A stretch of DNA of 64,000 bases from Alcaligenes sp. SDU_A2 (GTDB lineage: Bacteria > Pseudomonadota > Gammaproteobacteria > Burkholderiales > Burkholderiaceae_B), in contig NZ_CP151273.1 of assembly GCF_038237375.1 (NCBI RefSeq), positions 2,232,001-2,296,000 of the forward strand, written 5' to 3'. Numbering within the stretch: the stretch's first letter is position 1; each line of letters starts with the position of its first letter. Positions 15,819 to 26,407 of this stretch are shown piece after piece. Position numbers and translations under genes: made by a program. The notes beneath the pieces are model-generated. The model was given only the letters and a program-made list of their open reading frames with translations. It did not search any database and had not been told where the DNA came from.

Positions 15819-17488
15819 GGATTAGGCTCCGGCAGAACATCGGGAGAACGCCCTCGCAGCAAAGAAGAGGGTTGATTCTGCAAGGTGTCGGACAGATCGC
15901 GCAACGAGCGCAACGAACGGTTCAGTTCGCTCAGGGTCTGACCCAGGGCCGTGTTCATGGGCGACTCGGTTTCCAGCATGGCTCCCAGCTTCTGCACGGC
16001 CTGATCGATGGATTTAAGCGTGCCGGTCAACTGCGGCACGGTCGCCTTGTCCATCTGTTTAAGCACCTTGCCCAAGTCGGCCAAACCTCGTTGCAGATCT
16101 TTGCCGATCTGATCAAACGGCACGGCCGCGATCTTGGTGACAATATCGCTGACCTGTTCCTGCAGGCGGTCGAAGTCGCCCCCTATCACGGGAATCACCA
16201 GTGGATGCGCCTCTGGGTCGAACTCGACCTTGGGGACTTTATCAAAGAACTCCAGCGCAATATATTGCCGGCCGGTAATCAGGCTGGCAGGACGCATCTG
16301 GGCACGCAGGCCGCGATCGATCATGGGACCGACCAAGGCACGCACCGGATCGCCGCCCTTAAGCGAGGTGCTGGCGATCAGCTCGTAGAAACGGCCAAAG
16401 CGTTGCGGATAGATACGCGCCTTGACCAAGGCATAGAAACGCTTGGCCTCGAAGTCGTACTCCAGGTCCACATCCTGCACCTTGCCCAGCTCCATGCCGC
16501 GAAACTCGACTTTGGAGCCGACCGCCAGCCCGCGTACAGACTGGTGAAAATGGAAATTCAGCTCGACCGCAGGCCCGTCCGGGTCGGCCATGGCCTGCTC
16601 CTTGGAGGGGAACAATTCGTACTGGGCATTAGACTTGGCCAGCGTCGTGGGCTCATCCGGTTTTTGCTCGAACGCCAGGCCGCCCGCCAATGCGGCAACC
16701 ATAGAATAGGTACGTACCGTAAACCCATTGGGGTCCAGGCTCATGTTCACACCGCTGACATTCCAGAACCGCGCGCCGTCAGTCACGAACCGGTCGTTGG
16801 GCGCATCGACGAACACCTGCACCTGCACGCCCTTGCCTTCCGGGTCCAGCTCGTAACTGATGACCTGCCCCACCTGCGTGCCTTTGTAATACACGGGCGA
16901 TCCCAGGTCCAGCGAGCCCAGTTCCGGGGCGGTCAGCACAAAACGCTTGCCCGGCCGGCCACTGATGACTTCCGGCGGCCGCTCCAGGCCAGTGAACTCG
17001 AAGGCCTTATCCGATTTTTCAAGGCTATGGGGCGCATCCACGCCGATATACGCGCCCGACAATAAGGTACCCAAGCCCGAAACACCGCTTAAACCCAGCC
17101 GCGGACGCACCACCCAAAATCGCGAGTCTTTCTGGGTAATAAACTCGGCCCCGTCGCGCTCGAGCTGTGCCGTCACTATGACGCGCTGCCGATCCGGTGC
17201 CACCTGGATATCGACAATCGTGCCCACATTCACATCCCGATAGCGCAGCTTGGTCTGATCCACCGCCAAGCCGTCGGCCGAATCAAAACTGATGGTGATG
17301 CGTGGTCCAGTCAACATCCAGTTGCGCACCACCAGCGAAGCCCCCACCAAGGCGGCGGCAATAGGCAAAATCCAGATCCAGGAAAAACGCGAACGCTTGG
17401 CCAGTACAACACGTGGCGTAGGCGGATCGCCGGACCGCTCTGCCGGCACTGGCGCATCAGCCTTGGGCGTGGTGTTGGAATCGTCCAC
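15815..17488 (-). CDS. pqiB: PqiB, MlaD-domain intermembrane transport protein
   Basis: Inner-membrane-anchored, periplasm-spanning protein of the Pqi lipid-trafficking system. After a proline-rich cytoplasmic start, one transmembrane helix lies near residues 35-52 (WIWILPIAAALVGASLVV). Three MlaD/MCE repeats follow, beginning at ISFDSADGLAVDQTKLRYRD (about 72), FVLTAPELGSLDLGSPVYYK (about 185) and LNFHFHQSVRGLAVGSKVEF (about 304). The C-terminal 150 residues are predicted coiled coil that would form the tunnel needle. At 557 residues it matches E. coli PqiB. It lies 3 bp after pqiA and overlaps pqiC by 4 bp. Confidence 0.95.
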   Translation of the reverse strand: MDDSNTTPKADAPVPAERSGDPPTPRVVLAKRSRFSWIWILPIAAALVGASLVVRNWMLTGPRITISFDSADGLAVDQTKLRYRDVNVGTIVDIQVAPDRQRVIVTAQLERDGAEFITQKDSRFWVVRPRLGLSGVSGLGTLLSGAYIGVDAPHSLEKSDKAFEFTGLERPPEVISGRPGKRFVLTAPELGSLDLGSPVYYKGTQVGQVISYELDPEGKGVQVQVFVDAPNDRFVTDGARFWNVSGVNMSLDPNGFTVRTYSMVAALAGGLAFEQKPDEPTTLAKSNAQYELFPSKEQAMADPDGPAVELNFHFHQSVRGLAVGSKVEFRGMELGKVQDVDLEYDFEAKRFYALVKARIYPQRFGRFYELIASTSLKGGDPVRALVGPMIDRGLRAQMRPASLITGRQYIALEFFDKVPKVEFDPEAHPLVIPVIGGDFDRLQEQVSDIVTKIAAVPFDQIGKDLQRGLADLGKVLKQMDKATVPQLTGTLKSIDQAVQKLGAMLETESPMNTALGQTLSELNRSLRSLRDLSDTLQNQPSSLLRGRSPDVLPEPNP

Positions 17489-17491
17489 GTT

Positions 17492-18769
17492 TTATCCTTT
17501 TGAAGCATGTGAAGAAGAAAAAGACCGTTGTGCATCGGTCGATTCTGTGATGGCCCTGTCCCAGCCTTCGCGGGGATCGTAACTGATCGCGGCCAACATC
17601 GTCAGCACAACGACAATGCCGAAACTAAGCGCGCCAGGTCCTGGAATAATCTGCGACAGACCTGGAAAATTGGCCAGCGCCGCCATCAGAACCACGACAA
17701 ATACATCCAGCATGGACCACTGCCCGATCAGCTCGACCATATCGTAAAGACGGTTACGCTGGCGCTGCACGGCATTACCGCGCCAATGCCGCCCAAGCAA
17801 GAGCACGGCCAACGCCAACAGCTTGGTAATCGGCACCACGATACTGGCCACAAACACGATGACAGCCAGATCCCAGGAACCCAATTCCCACAGTTGGATC
17901 ACACCACCCAAAATGGTATGGGCGCTGCTGCCCAAGGCGCTACGCAGTTCCATGACGGGCAAGACGTTGGCAGGAATATAAAAGACACAGGCCGTCAATA
18001 CCAGCGCAGCAGTGCGCACGCGGCTATTGGGTTTACGTTTGTGCAAAGCCGCGCCGCAACGCTGACAAGGCCCGTCACCCTGCACCTGCACTAAGCCGCA
18101 ATGGTCACACGCACACCAACCCTTGGTATGCTTTAGCACCTGGGCCTGCGCCACCTGCACCAGATCTGCATCTTCCGCCCAGCGCCACAAACGCCGTGCC
18201 GTCAGCCGGCTCAGACCAGTCAACAAAAAGGTCAGGACAAAGAAGGCATATAAACCCGGCTCGACCGTCAGGCGGCCTATGCCGGCAAACTTGACCAGAG
18301 CCACCACCAGCCCCAGAAACAAGACCGCCGTCATGGACCAATGCTCCAGATGGCACAGCACCCGCATACCCAAACCAAAGTCGCCGGGCAAGGGTCGCCT
18401 GCGGGCAATCAGACCCAAGGCCCAAAACTGAAACAGCAGTTGAAATAAAGGCAGCCAGAAACCGACCAAGCCGGCCATCACGGACAAACCCATATAGCCT
18501 TGTTGCCAGATCAGCAACAAGGCCTTGGGAAAAGTAGGATTGACGGTCTTGCCCGCCATGCTCAGGCTGACCACAGGGAACAAATTGGCGATCAGAAACA
18601 ACACCAATACCGCCAGCACCACGGCCTGCCACTGGCGCGGCGAAAACCGGCTATGCCGATACAGTTCGGCGTCGCAGCATACGCAACGCGCCAAACCCGC
18701 CCCCTGCAAGGGAACCCGCTCGTGAACCGTGTCACAGTGCGTACAGGCTACAAGCGGGCGAACCCCCAT
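17492..18769 (-). CDS. pqiA: PqiA integral membrane protein
   Basis: Inner-membrane partner of PqiB, with two homologous membrane halves of about four helices each. Each half is preceded by a zinc-ribbon-like cluster: CTHCDTVHE with CVCC near residues 9-33, and CACDHCGLVQ with CQRCGAAL near 215-240. The 425-residue length fits the family. First gene of pqiABC; it directly follows clpA on the same strand (stop and start 3 bp apart), so clpA read-through could contribute. In E. coli the homologous operon responds to redox stress; nothing here confirms this. Confidence 0.95.
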   Translation of the reverse strand: MGVRPLVACTHCDTVHERVPLQGAGLARCVCCDAELYRHSRFSPRQWQAVVLAVLVLFLIANLFPVVSLSMAGKTVNPTFPKALLLIWQQGYMGLSVMAGLVGFWLPLFQLLFQFWALGLIARRRPLPGDFGLGMRVLCHLEHWSMTAVLFLGLVVALVKFAGIGRLTVEPGLYAFFVLTFLLTGLSRLTARRLWRWAEDADLVQVAQAQVLKHTKGWCACDHCGLVQVQGDGPCQRCGAALHKRKPNSRVRTAALVLTACVFYIPANVLPVMELRSALGSSAHTILGGVIQLWELGSWDLAVIVFVASIVVPITKLLALAVLLLGRHWRGNAVQRQRNRLYDMVELIGQWSMLDVFVVVLMAALANFPGLSQIIPGPGALSFGIVVVLTMLAAISYDPREGWDRAITESTDAQRSFSSSHASKG

Positions 18770-18772
18770 GAT

Positions 18773-21097
18773 TTAGTCAACCAGCTCCGGCTCGGGACGT
18801 GACGAAGAAGCCGTGCTGTCTGGCGCGTCCGGCCCGGCAGTCGGAAACTCCAACACCACTTGTTCCTTGTCGTCCAGTACGACTTCCACATGCCCACCAT
18901 CCACCAGGCGACCAAACAGCAGCTCGTCGGCCAATGCGCGGCGTATGGTGTCCTGAATAAGCCTGTGCATGGGCCGGGCCCCCATGGCCGGATCGAACCC
19001 CTTGACGGCCAGATAGTCCCGCAAGGCATCAGAGAAAGACACTTCCACGCGCTTTTCGTGCAGTTGGTTTTCCAGCTGCATCAGGAACTTGTCCACCACG
19101 CGCAGGATGATGTCCCGCGACAGGGGCTTAAAGCCGATGATGGCATCGAGCCGATTGCGGAACTCCGGCGAGAACTGGCGCTTGATATCCTGCATCTCGT
19201 CGCCGGTGCGCTCGGACTGAGTAAATCCGATGCTGGTCTTGTTCAGGGCTTCGGCCCCCGCATTGGTGGTCATGATCAGGATGACATTGCGGAAATCGGA
19301 CTTGCGCCCGTTATTATCCGTCAGGGTGCCATGGTCCATGACCTGCAGCAGGATGTTGTAGACATCCGGATGGGCTTTTTCGATTTCATCCAGCAAGAGC
19401 ACACAGTGCGGCTGTTTGGTGACTGCTTCGGTCAGCAGCCCGCCCTGGTCAAAACCGACATAGCCGGGTGGCGCGCCGATCAGGCGCGATACGGTATGCC
19501 GCTCCATGTACTCGGACATATCGAATCGCAGCAGTTCCACGCCCAGCACAAAAGCCAGCTGACGGGCCACTTCGGTCTTGCCCACTCCGGTCGGGCCGGA
19601 GAACAGGAAGGAGCCGATCGGCTTATCGGGCAGGCCCAGGCCGGAACGCGCCATCTTGATGGCGGCGGCCAATGCATCGATGGCGGCATCCTGACCAAAG
19701 ACCACGGATTTAAGATCGCGCGCCAGCGTCGCCAGCTTGTTGCGGTCGTCCATGGACACGGACTGCGGCGGAATGCGCGCAATGCGCGACACCGTTGCCT
19801 GGATATCCACCTTGCCAATGACTTTCTTTTGCCGCGAACGCGGCAACAGGCGCTGGGCTGCGCCAGCCTCGTCGATGACGTCGATGGCCTTGTCCGGCAG
19901 GAAACGATCGTTGATGTAACGGGCCGACAACTCGGCGGCAGCCGTTAGGGCGGCGGCCGAATAGCGTACGCCGTGATGTTCCTCGAAGTGGGACTTCAGG
20001 CCACGCAGAATCTGGATGGTCTGCTCGACCGTGGGCTCGGCAACATCGATTTTCTGGAAACGCCGCGACAGGGCGTGATCCTTCTCGAAGATGCCGCGGT
20101 ATTCATTGTAGGTCGTCGCCCCCAGGCACTTGAGCTGACCGGAGGACAGAGCAGGCTTGAGCAGGTTGGACGCATCCAGAGTGCCGCCGGAGGCCGAGCC
20201 TGCGCCGATAAGCGTATGGATCTCGTCGATGAACAAGATGGCCTGCGGCGTGTCCTTGAGCTGCTTGAGCACGGCCTTGAGACGCTGCTCGAAGTCGCCC
20301 CGGTATTTAGTGCCGGCCAGCAACGCCCCCATGTCCAGAGCGTACACACGCGCCTGCCCCAGAATGTCGGGCACTTCGCCGCGCTGGATGCGCAGCGCCA
20401 GCCCTTCGGCAATAGCCGTCTTGCCGACACCGGCCTCGCCCACCAGCAAAGGATTGTTCTTGCGGCGGCGGCACAATACCTGAATGACCCGCTCGACCTC
20501 TTTTTCGCGGCCGATCAGCGGGTCTATGCGGCCCAGGCTGGCTTCGGCGTTCAGATCGGTGGCGTACAGATCCAGCGGCGATTTTTGCGAGTCCGAGCGC
20601 GTGTCGGGCTCGGGGGCAGCCGACGCCTTGGGCGTTTCGGGCGGCGTGGGTTCGGGGTTGGACTTGGTGATGCCGTGGGACAGGAAATTGACCACGTCCA
20701 GGCGCGTGACGCCCTGCTGCTGCAGGTAGTACACGGCATGGGAGTCCTTTTCGCCATACATGGCGACCAGCACATTGGCACCCGACACCACGTTTTTACC
20801 GGAGTTACTGGACGATACGTGCATGATGGCACGTTGGATGACGCGTTGAAAGCCCAGTGTGGGCTGCGTATCCACTTCGCCTTCACCCGGAAAGGTGGGT
20901 GTGTTTTCGTTGATGAATTTGCGCAGATTCTGACGCAGTGCATCAATATCGGCTGCGCATGCTTTCAGCACCTCCACCGCCGACGCATTATCGAGCAGGG
21001 ACAACAGCAGATGCTCTACCGTGATGAATTCATGGCGCGCGGCACGTGCCTCGACAAAGGCCATGTGTAGACTGACTTCAAGTTCTTCGGAGATCAC
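18773..21097 (-). CDS. clpA: ATP-dependent Clp protease ATP-binding subunit ClpA
   Basis: AAA+ unfoldase that feeds substrates to ClpP. At 774 residues it has the Clp N-domain (about 1-140), then D1 with Walker [10 protein letters not shown] (about 223) and the [12 protein letters not shown] Walker B. D2 has Walker [10 protein letters not shown] (about 506) and the [12 protein letters not shown] Walker B. IGF-type loops that dock on ClpP are represented by [13 protein letters not shown] Pro/Glu-rich linker follows the N-domain. The clpS adaptor gene lies 93 bp upstream on the same strand, the usual arrangement. Confidence 0.97.
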   Translation of the reverse strand: MISEELEVSLHMAFVEARAARHEFITVEHLLLSLLDNASAVEVLKACAADIDALRQNLRKFINENTPTFPGEGEVDTQPTLGFQRVIQRAIMHVSSSNSGKNVVSGANVLVAMYGEKDSHAVYYLQQQGVTRLDVVNFLSHGITKSNPEPTPPETPKASAAPEPDTRSDSQKSPLDLYATDLNAEASLGRIDPLIGREKEVERVIQVLCRRRKNNPLLVGEAGVGKTAIAEGLALRIQRGEVPDILGQARVYALDMGALLAGTKYRGDFEQRLKAVLKQLKDTPQAILFIDEIHTLIGAGSASGGTLDASNLLKPALSSGQLKCLGATTYNEYRGIFEKDHALSRRFQKIDVAEPTVEQTIQILRGLKSHFEEHHGVRYSAAALTAAAELSARYINDRFLPDKAIDVIDEAGAAQRLLPRSRQKKVIGKVDIQATVSRIARIPPQSVSMDDRNKLATLARDLKSVVFGQDAAIDALAAAIKMARSGLGLPDKPIGSFLFSGPTGVGKTEVARQLAFVLGVELLRFDMSEYMERHTVSRLIGAPPGYVGFDQGGLLTEAVTKQPHCVLLLDEIEKAHPDVYNILLQVMDHGTLTDNNGRKSDFRNVILIMTTNAGAEALNKTSIGFTQSERTGDEMQDIKRQFSPEFRNRLDAIIGFKPLSRDIILRVVDKFLMQLENQLHEKRVEVSFSDALRDYLAVKGFDPAMGARPMHRLIQDTIRRALADELLFGRLVDGGHVEVVLDDKEQVVLEFPTAGPDAPDSTASSSRPEPELVD

Positions 21098-21190
21098 GCT
21101 TCCTCCTACACGGCAAGAGTAAAACTTTGGGTTGCTTCTATTCTATGTCTAATTTGCCAGATATGAACAACCCGGTAAACCATTAGTCCA

Positions 21191-21514
21191 TCAGGCATCG
21201 GGCACCGGTTCCATGACGCACTGCAGCGGATGCTGACGGGACTGGGCCAACTGGCGGACAATCTCCACCCGGGTGGCGGCAATGTCGCGCGGATACACGC
21301 CGCAAACGGCACGCCCTTCGTAATGTACTTTAAGCATCAGCTTCTCGGCTTCCTCGGGTGTTTTGCCAAACACGCGCTCGAGCACGCCCACCACGAACTC
21401 CATGGGCGTGTAGTCGTCATTGAGCAGGATAACCTGGTACATGGGCGGCGGCGCCAGGCGCGCCGACTGGCGCTCGAGTGTGGTCTCGCCGTGCTTGTCG
21501 ATCTGAATGGCCAT
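21191..21514 (-). CDS. clpS: ClpS adaptor protein
   Basis: Binds the ClpA N-domain and delivers N-degron substrates to ClpAP. The 107-residue protein has a flexible N-terminal tail, then [20 protein letters not shown], the core of the N-degron pocket. [19 protein letters not shown] and the C-terminal helix complete the family profile. It is divergent from the cold-shock gene, as in many proteobacteria, and 93 bp upstream of clpA. Confidence 0.96.
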   Translation of the reverse strand: MAIQIDKHGETTLERQSARLAPPPMYQVILLNDDYTPMEFVVGVLERVFGKTPEEAEKLMLKVHYEGRAVCGVYPRDIAATRVEIVRQLAQSRQHPLQCVMEPVPDA

Positions 21515-21677
21515 AGGACTGACTAAGTGCTTTCCATAGGTTGACTGGGGGTAACAAAATTAAGCATTATCCGCTTGATGGTGTCAATTTCGGAAAAACC
21601 GACATGGCGCCATCGAAGGCCCGGGGAGGGGCCGAAAAAAAGTATCAACCTTACACTATAGTTGAGAGGCAGGAAGC

Positions 21678-21923
21678 ATGTCGGAAACAACCACCACCGC
21701 CAACGCTGGAGACAATCAGAAGCTGTCCGGTACCGTCAAATGGTTCAACGATGCCAAGGGCTTTGGGTTTATTACGCCAGATAATGGTGGAGAAGACCTC
21801 TTCGCCCATTTTTCGTCTATCCAGATGAACGGATTCAAGACCTTGAAGGAGGGCCAGAAAGTCCTGTACGAAGTTGCCCAGGGCCCCAAAGGCAAGCAAG
21901 CACTGAATATCACTTCCCCTTAA
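21678..21923 (+). CDS. Cold-shock domain protein (CspA family)
   Basis: Small nucleic-acid-binding protein, probably an RNA chaperone. The cold-shock domain begins at residue 15: [18 protein letters not shown] holds the RNP1 motif KGFGFI, and DLFAHFSSI holds an RNP2-type motif. The 81 residues include an N-terminal extension of about 14. The ribosome site AGGAAGC is well placed before the ATG. The 5' region contains TTGACT at 21541 and a CATTAT-like box 18 bp later, giving a leader of about 100 nt, as is common for cold-shock genes. Which csp paralogue it is cannot be stated. Confidence 0.95.
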   Translation: MSETTTTANAGDNQKLSGTVKWFNDAKGFGFITPDNGGEDLFAHFSSIQMNGFKTLKEGQKVLYEVAQGPKGKQALNITSP

Positions 21924-21965
21924 AATCCTGCGCTCTCGATTCTAACAAAAGCAGACCCGCAATAC

Positions 21966-22436
21966 ATGTATTATTCCCGTATTACCACAGGGCCACAGCG
22001 CCCTGTTTTTTTTGCCTGCGCATGGGCCACATTACTGCTGGCCGGCAGCGTTCAGGCCCAAGAACCCCTGCCCATGCGCACCCTGACGATGGGCAAGACA
22101 CAGATACAGGCCGAAGTGGCCGACCGCCCCGATTCACGCGCGACCGGTCTGATGGGTCGCAAGAGTCTGGCACCCGATCACGGCATGCTGTTCGTGTTCG
22201 CCCAAGAGGGCATGCCCTGCTTCTGGATGAAGAACACCCCCCTGCCTCTGGACATCGCCTTCATTGACCAGGATGGCGTCATCGCCAATATCGAGGCCAT
22301 GCAACCGTTTGATCTGCAATCGCACTGCCCGGTTCGCCCGGTTCGCTATGCGCTGGAAATGGAGCAAGGCTGGTTCGCGAAGGCAAAAAAACAGGCCGGC
22401 GAACGCATCACCGGCCTGCCTAAAGCACCGCGTTAG
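21966..22436 (+). CDS. DUF192 family exported protein
   Basis: A 156-residue protein with a signal peptide ending near VQAQE (about residue 32). The DUF192 core follows: VADRPDSRATGLMGRKSL, GMLFVF, CFWMKNTPLPLDIAFID and a C-terminal VRYALEMEQGWF. The function of the family is unknown; it is periplasmic or surface-located in proteobacteria. It is 42 bp downstream of the cold-shock gene and convergent with the thiolase gene, the two stops lying only a base apart. Confidence 0.9.
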   Translation: MYYSRITTGPQRPVFFACAWATLLLAGSVQAQEPLPMRTLTMGKTQIQAEVADRPDSRATGLMGRKSLAPDHGMLFVFAQEGMPCFWMKNTPLPLDIAFIDQDGVIANIEAMQPFDLQSHCPVRPVRYALEMEQGWFAKAKKQAGERITGLPKAPR

Positions 22437-22437
22437 A

Positions 22438-23652
22438 TCAGACGCGCTCGAAAATCACCGCAACGCCCTGGCCCACACCGATGCACATGGTACACAAGGC
22501 GTAGCGTCCGCCAGTGCGGTGTAACTGGTTGATGGCTGCCATCGCCAGACGCGCGCCGCTGGCACCCAGCGGATGCCCCAAGGCAATCGCCCCGCCATTG
22601 GGGTTGACGCGAGGATCGTTGTCCGCCAAGCCCAGCAGGCGCGTGACGGCCAAGCCTTGGGCTGCGAAAGCTTCGTTCAATTCGATCACATCCATCTGAT
22701 CCAGCGTCAGGCCGGCCAGAGCCAGCACTTTCTGGCTGGCGGGTGCCGGGCCTATGCCCATGATGCGCGGCTCCACGCCGGCAAAGGCCATCGCCACGAC
22801 GCGGGCACGCGGAGTCAGACCCTGATCCCGGGCCATGGACTCGCTGGCCACCAGCAGCGCGCACGCGCCGTCGTTCACGCCCGAGGCATTGCCGGCTGTC
22901 ACCGTGCCGTCGGCCCGCACAACAGGCTTTAAGCGCGTCAGTGTCTCCAATGTGGTCTGGCGTGGATGTTCGTCCGTATCCACCACCAAAGGGTCACCCT
23001 TGCGCTGCGGAATCAGCACTGGCGTAATTTCCTGGGCTAGATACCCGGCCTGCTGGGCGGCGGCCGCGCGTGTCTGGCTGGTCAGCGCGAACAAGTCCTG
23101 ATCCTCGCGCGACACCTGGAACTGCTGGGCGACGTTCTCGGCGGTTTCAGGCATGGAATCGACGCCGTACTGTTCCTTCATACGTTTATTGATGAAACGC
23201 CAACCGATGGTGGTGTCGTAAATGGCCGCATTGCGTGTAAAAGCGCTCTCGGCCTTGCCCATGACGAAAGGCGCACGGCTCATGCTCTCGACCCCGCCCG
23301 CCAATATAAAAGCGGCATCGCCCGAACGGATCGCACGCGCCGCCGAACCGATCGCATCCAGGCCCGAACCGCACAAGCGGTTCAAAGTTACGCCCGGCAC
23401 TTCGATGGGCAAACCGGCCAGCAATGCCGACATGCGCGCCACGTTACGGTTGTCTTCACCGGCCTGATTGGCGCAGCCATAAATGACGTCATCCAGACGA
23501 GCCCAGTCCACCTGCGGGTTGCGCTGCATCAGCGCATGCATGGGCACCGCACCCAGATCATCCGCCCTGACGGCAGCCAAAGCACCGCCATAACGTCCGA
23601 AAGGTGTACGAATAGCGTCGCAGATAAAGGCATCCTGACTCATGAAACTCAT
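22438..23652 (-). CDS. pcaF: 3-oxoadipyl-CoA/acetyl-CoA acyltransferase (PcaF-type thiolase)
   Basis: Thiolase that cleaves 3-oxoadipyl-CoA to succinyl-CoA and acetyl-CoA at the end of the beta-ketoadipate route. The 404-residue sequence follows PcaF closely ([49 protein letters not shown]). The nucleophilic Cys lies in [11 protein letters not shown], the His in [10 protein letters not shown] and the second Cys in [10 protein letters not shown]. It stands alone here, away from other pca genes, so a more general thiolase role (for example PaaJ-like in phenylacetate degradation) is possible. A second ATG three codons in is an alternative start. Confidence 0.85.
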   Translation of the reverse strand: MSFMSQDAFICDAIRTPFGRYGGALAAVRADDLGAVPMHALMQRNPQVDWARLDDVIYGCANQAGEDNRNVARMSALLAGLPIEVPGVTLNRLCGSGLDAIGSAARAIRSGDAAFILAGGVESMSRAPFVMGKAESAFTRNAAIYDTTIGWRFINKRMKEQYGVDSMPETAENVAQQFQVSREDQDLFALTSQTRAAAAQQAGYLAQEITPVLIPQRKGDPLVVDTDEHPRQTTLETLTRLKPVVRADGTVTAGNASGVNDGACALLVASESMARDQGLTPRARVVAMAFAGVEPRIMGIGPAPASQKVLALAGLTLDQMDVIELNEAFAAQGLAVTRLLGLADNDPRVNPNGGAIALGHPLGASGARLAMAAINQLHRTGGRYALCTMCIGVGQGVAVIFERV

Positions 23653-23918
23653 CCCGATAAAATAAACAAAATCGCTTGCAAGCCAATGACAACAAGGGTC
23701 AATGCTTAATCAAGTGATGATAGTCCGCCTGCGCGCCCGCTGTAGCCGGCACAACAGGGCTGTCCACACAATGGTCTATTTTAAGGGTTAACGGAACACG
23801 TGGAATCACCCGACTGGGTCGCTTGAGCACCTTGCCCTGATGTTTCATGAAAGTGTTCTAACAAAGAAGCGCATGGAGCCGTTCGAACTTCTTCTATCCG
23901 ACGGCAAATCCATTGGCC
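23653..23918. other. Intergenic region upstream of the thiolase gene
   Basis: No gene is supported in these 266 bp. The thiolase promoter should lie here, read leftward. One GGTTAACGGAACACG at 23786-23800 resembles the flank of the putA box at 15205 (GGTTAACCCGAACACG), but it is a lone copy. Confidence 0.5.
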
Positions 23919-23961
23919 AAGAAAAAAAAAAAACCGCCGGACACGCAAGCGGTCGGCGGTT
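23919..23961 (-). terminator. Rho-independent terminator of sodB
   Basis: On the minus strand, AAACCGCCG and CGGCGGTTT form a stem around a 14-base loop, followed by a run of twelve T. It lies about 48 bp beyond the sodB stop. Confidence 0.9.
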
Positions 23962-24008
23962 TGATGGCACCTGCTGCGCCGCGTGACGCGGCAGAGCGAC
24001 CCGGAAAC

Positions 24009-24587
24009 TTAACCCAGGTTTTGTGCAGCGAAATCCCAGTTCACCAGGTTCCAGAATTGCTCCAGGTACTTGGGACGCGCATTGCGGTAGTCGATGTAGT
24101 AAGCGTGTTCCCAGACGTCACAGGTCAGCAGGGCCAAGTCGTCGGAGGTCAGCGTGGTGCCGGCATTGCTGGTGTTGACGATATCCAGGGAGCCGTCGGT
24201 CTTTTTGACCAGCCAAGTCCAGCCCGAACCGAAGTTGCCCACGGCCGACTTGGTGAATGCTTCTTTAAACGCATCGAAGCTGCCCCACTTGGCGTTGATG
24301 GCGTCAGCCAATTTGCCGCTTGGAGCGCCGCCGCCGTTGGGGGACAGGCTGTTCCAGTAGAAGGTGTGATTCCAGACCTGGGCCGCGTTGTTGAACACAC
24401 CGCCGGAGGACTTTTTGACCACATCTTCCAGAGAAGCGTTTTCGAATTCGGTGCCGGCCACCAGATTGTTCAAGTTGGTGACGTACGCCTGATGGTGCTT
24501 GCCGTAGTGGAACTCCAGGGTTTCCTTGGAGACATGTGGCTCAAGTGCGTTGAGTTCGTAGGGAAGAGCTGGAAGAGTGAATGCCAT
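24009..24587 (-). CDS. sodB: Superoxide dismutase, iron type
   Basis: Dismutates superoxide to oxygen and peroxide in the cytoplasm. The 192-residue protein has the Fe/Mn-SOD metal ligands: His in [10 protein letters not shown], His in QVWNHTFYW, and Asp/His in [14 protein letters not shown]. The N-terminal [16 protein letters not shown] and the short length match the bacterial Fe type; the sequence alone does not exclude a cambialistic enzyme. It has its own terminator and is followed upstream by xseA on the same strand. Confidence 0.96.
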   Translation of the reverse strand: MAFTLPALPYELNALEPHVSKETLEFHYGKHHQAYVTNLNNLVAGTEFENASLEDVVKKSSGGVFNNAAQVWNHTFYWNSLSPNGGGAPSGKLADAINAKWGSFDAFKEAFTKSAVGNFGSGWTWLVKKTDGSLDIVNTSNAGTTLTSDDLALLTCDVWEHAYYIDYRNARPKYLEQFWNLVNWDFAAQNLG

Positions 24588-24637
24588 TTCAATTCCTTCT
24601 TAAAAAAACCGTGTTTGGTATCCGGAACGGACGCGGC

Positions 24638-25981
24638 CTAGAGCAGATCGTGCGCGCGCACCACATCTACCGAAACGCTGCCGCGACGCAACTCGACATC
24701 GAGTCGTTCACCAATGTTTAAGTCTAACGCATTTTGCACCACTTGCCCCTGGGCGTTGCGGACAATAGCATATCCGCGATTGACTATAAGGCGAGGCGAC
24801 AATGCCTGCAGGGTTTGCTGCGCGGCCTGCAGTCGCTGGCGCCGCAAAACCAAGCCTTGCCCACCTGCTTGCTGAAGACGACGCAGCAACGCATCCACAC
24901 TCTGACGATGCGGCTGCACCTGCGGCAAGTTGCGCTGCAATCGGAACACCAATGTCTCCAACCGTTGTTGCGAACGCTCGGGCACCGTTCCGGCCAGGCG
25001 CTGCAGGCGATGGGTCAGGCCGTCCAGCCGCTGTTGCTGCTGGGCGATACGTTGACCAGGCGAAACCAACATGGCTACCGCGCGATCCAGTCGCAGCGAC
25101 GCCCGCTCCAGGTGCCGTTGCATGCCATGGCGGATGGCCCCCATGCGCGCACCGAGCTGATCCAGCAGATCCGCCCGTGCCTGGCAAGCCAGTTCGGCCG
25201 CTGCGGTGGGCGTAGGGGCACGCAGATCGGCCACGAAATCCACCATCGTAAAATCGGTTTCGTGCCCCACCCCGCTAATCACCGGAATCGGACTGGCCGC
25301 CACCGCACGCGCCAACGCCTCGTCGTTAAAGCTCCACAGGTCTTCCAGACTACCTCCGCCGCGCACCAGCAGCAGCGTATCCACTTCCGCCCGAGCAATG
25401 GCCGTCTCCAGCGCCTGACACAAACGCACCGGCGCATCGGCTCCCTGGACGGGTGCCGGATAAATGACAACCCGCACATGCGGAGCACGCCGCGCCATCG
25501 CGGTCAGCACATCGCGCAAGGCTGCGGCCGCCAATGATGTAATTACACCCACGCAAGCAGGCAATGGAGCAATCGGGCGTCGACGCTGCGGATCGAACAA
25601 GCCTTCGGCCTGCAACTGATTTTTCAGGCGCAGAAAAGCCTCGTGCAGATCGCCCTGGCCGGCGCGGCGCATACCCTCGACCTGCACCTGGAAGTCGCCG
25701 CGCGGCTCGTACAGCGTCACGCTACAGCGGAACTCGAAGCGTTCGCCCGCCCTAGGCACGAATCCCACGGACTGGGCCCGCCCCCGGAACATAACGGCCC
25801 GTACTGCCGCCTTATCGTCTTTGATCGAGAAATACCAATGCCCCGATGCGGCCTGCGTGAAATTAGAAATTTCGCCCTTCACCCAGACCACCGGCATATG
25901 CTCATCCAGCAACTGACTGACCCGGCGATTAAGCTGCGCCACTGTCCAGACAGAGGCGTCTTTAGATTCTTGATAATACGT
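24638..25981 (-). CDS. xseA: Exodeoxyribonuclease VII large subunit
   Basis: Large subunit of the single-strand exonuclease ExoVII. The GTG at 25979-25981 is chosen because GAGG stands 5 bp upstream; it gives 447 residues, while an upstream ATG would add 19 unlike the family. The OB-fold domain (about 20-115, with VWVKGEISNF) precedes the catalytic core (GVITSLAAAALRDVL, VRGGGSLEDLWSFNDE, ISGVGHETDFT). A coiled-coil region and a C-terminal RGYAIV segment follow. No small subunit gene (xseB) is in the window. Confidence 0.95.
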   Translation of the reverse strand, partial: TYYQESKDASVWTVAQLNRRVSQLLDEHMPVVWVKGEISNFTQAASGHWYFSIKDDKAAVRAVMFRGRAQSVGFVPRAGERFEFRCSVTLYEPRGDFQVQVEGMRRAGQGDLHEAFLRLKNQLQAEGLFDPQRRRPIAPLPACVGVITSLAAAALRDVLTAMARRAPHVRVVIYPAPVQGADAPVRLCQALETAIARAEVDTLLLVRGGGSLEDLWSFNDEALARAVAASPIPVISGVGHETDFTMVDFVADLRAPTPTAAAELACQARADLLDQLGARMGAIRHGMQRHLERASLRLDRAVAMLVSPGQRIAQQQQRLDGLTHRLQRLAGTVPERSQQRLETLVFRLQRNLPQVQPHRQSVDALLRRLQQAGGQGLVLRRQRLQAAQQTLQALSPRLIVNRGYAIVRNAQGQVVQNALDLNIGERLDVELRRGSVSVDVVRAHDLL

Positions 25982-26407
25982 CACATTTTCCTCGCCAACA
26001 CTCTCCGGAGCGGGTTTCCCAGCGCTGCGTATCCACAAATGTCATGGTTTTGTCAAATAGCAAACAGCACAACCACTTCCGCCTCAATCATGACAAGCAA
26101 GTTCATAAATCAGCCACAAGCAATTGATTTTAAATATTATTTATAAATATAAAAATTTGGTCGAAAATTAACCAGGGAACCGCCAGGCCACCGCTGACGG
26201 CCCTAACGGACTTTTTATACACAGAATTATCCACAGATTCTGTGGATACCCGCCGCCAAGCAAGCATCCACGCCATTTCACGCTCCTTTTTCTACTCAAG
26301 GACACGAAAACGGCCTTAAAGTGTACCGCGACCATTGCGAAGCGCCCCCTGAATGTCGACGACGGCTCTACAATAGACACTGATTTTTTTCGTCCGGAAA
26401 CCGACCC
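25982..26407. other. 426-bp gap: A+T-rich tract and paired DnaA-box-like palindrome
   Basis: No gene is supported. About 26095-26165 is very A+T-rich. At 26229-26247 a perfect 19-bp palindrome (ATCCACAGA-T-TCTGTGGAT) contains TTATCCACA (26228-26236), the classical strong DnaA box, and an inverted partner. TACAAT at 26376-26381 could be the -10 box for exbB, but no good -35 is visible. Confidence 0.5.

Noticed and set aside
23786-23800. GGTTAACGGAACACG as a fifth box of the putA operator type
   Set aside because: Not palindromic beyond GTTAAC, single copy and more than 8 kb away upstream of a thiolase gene; chance similarity is likely.
23913-24641. 242-codon plus-strand frame over sodB
   Set aside because: Antisense to sodB and beginning within its terminator.
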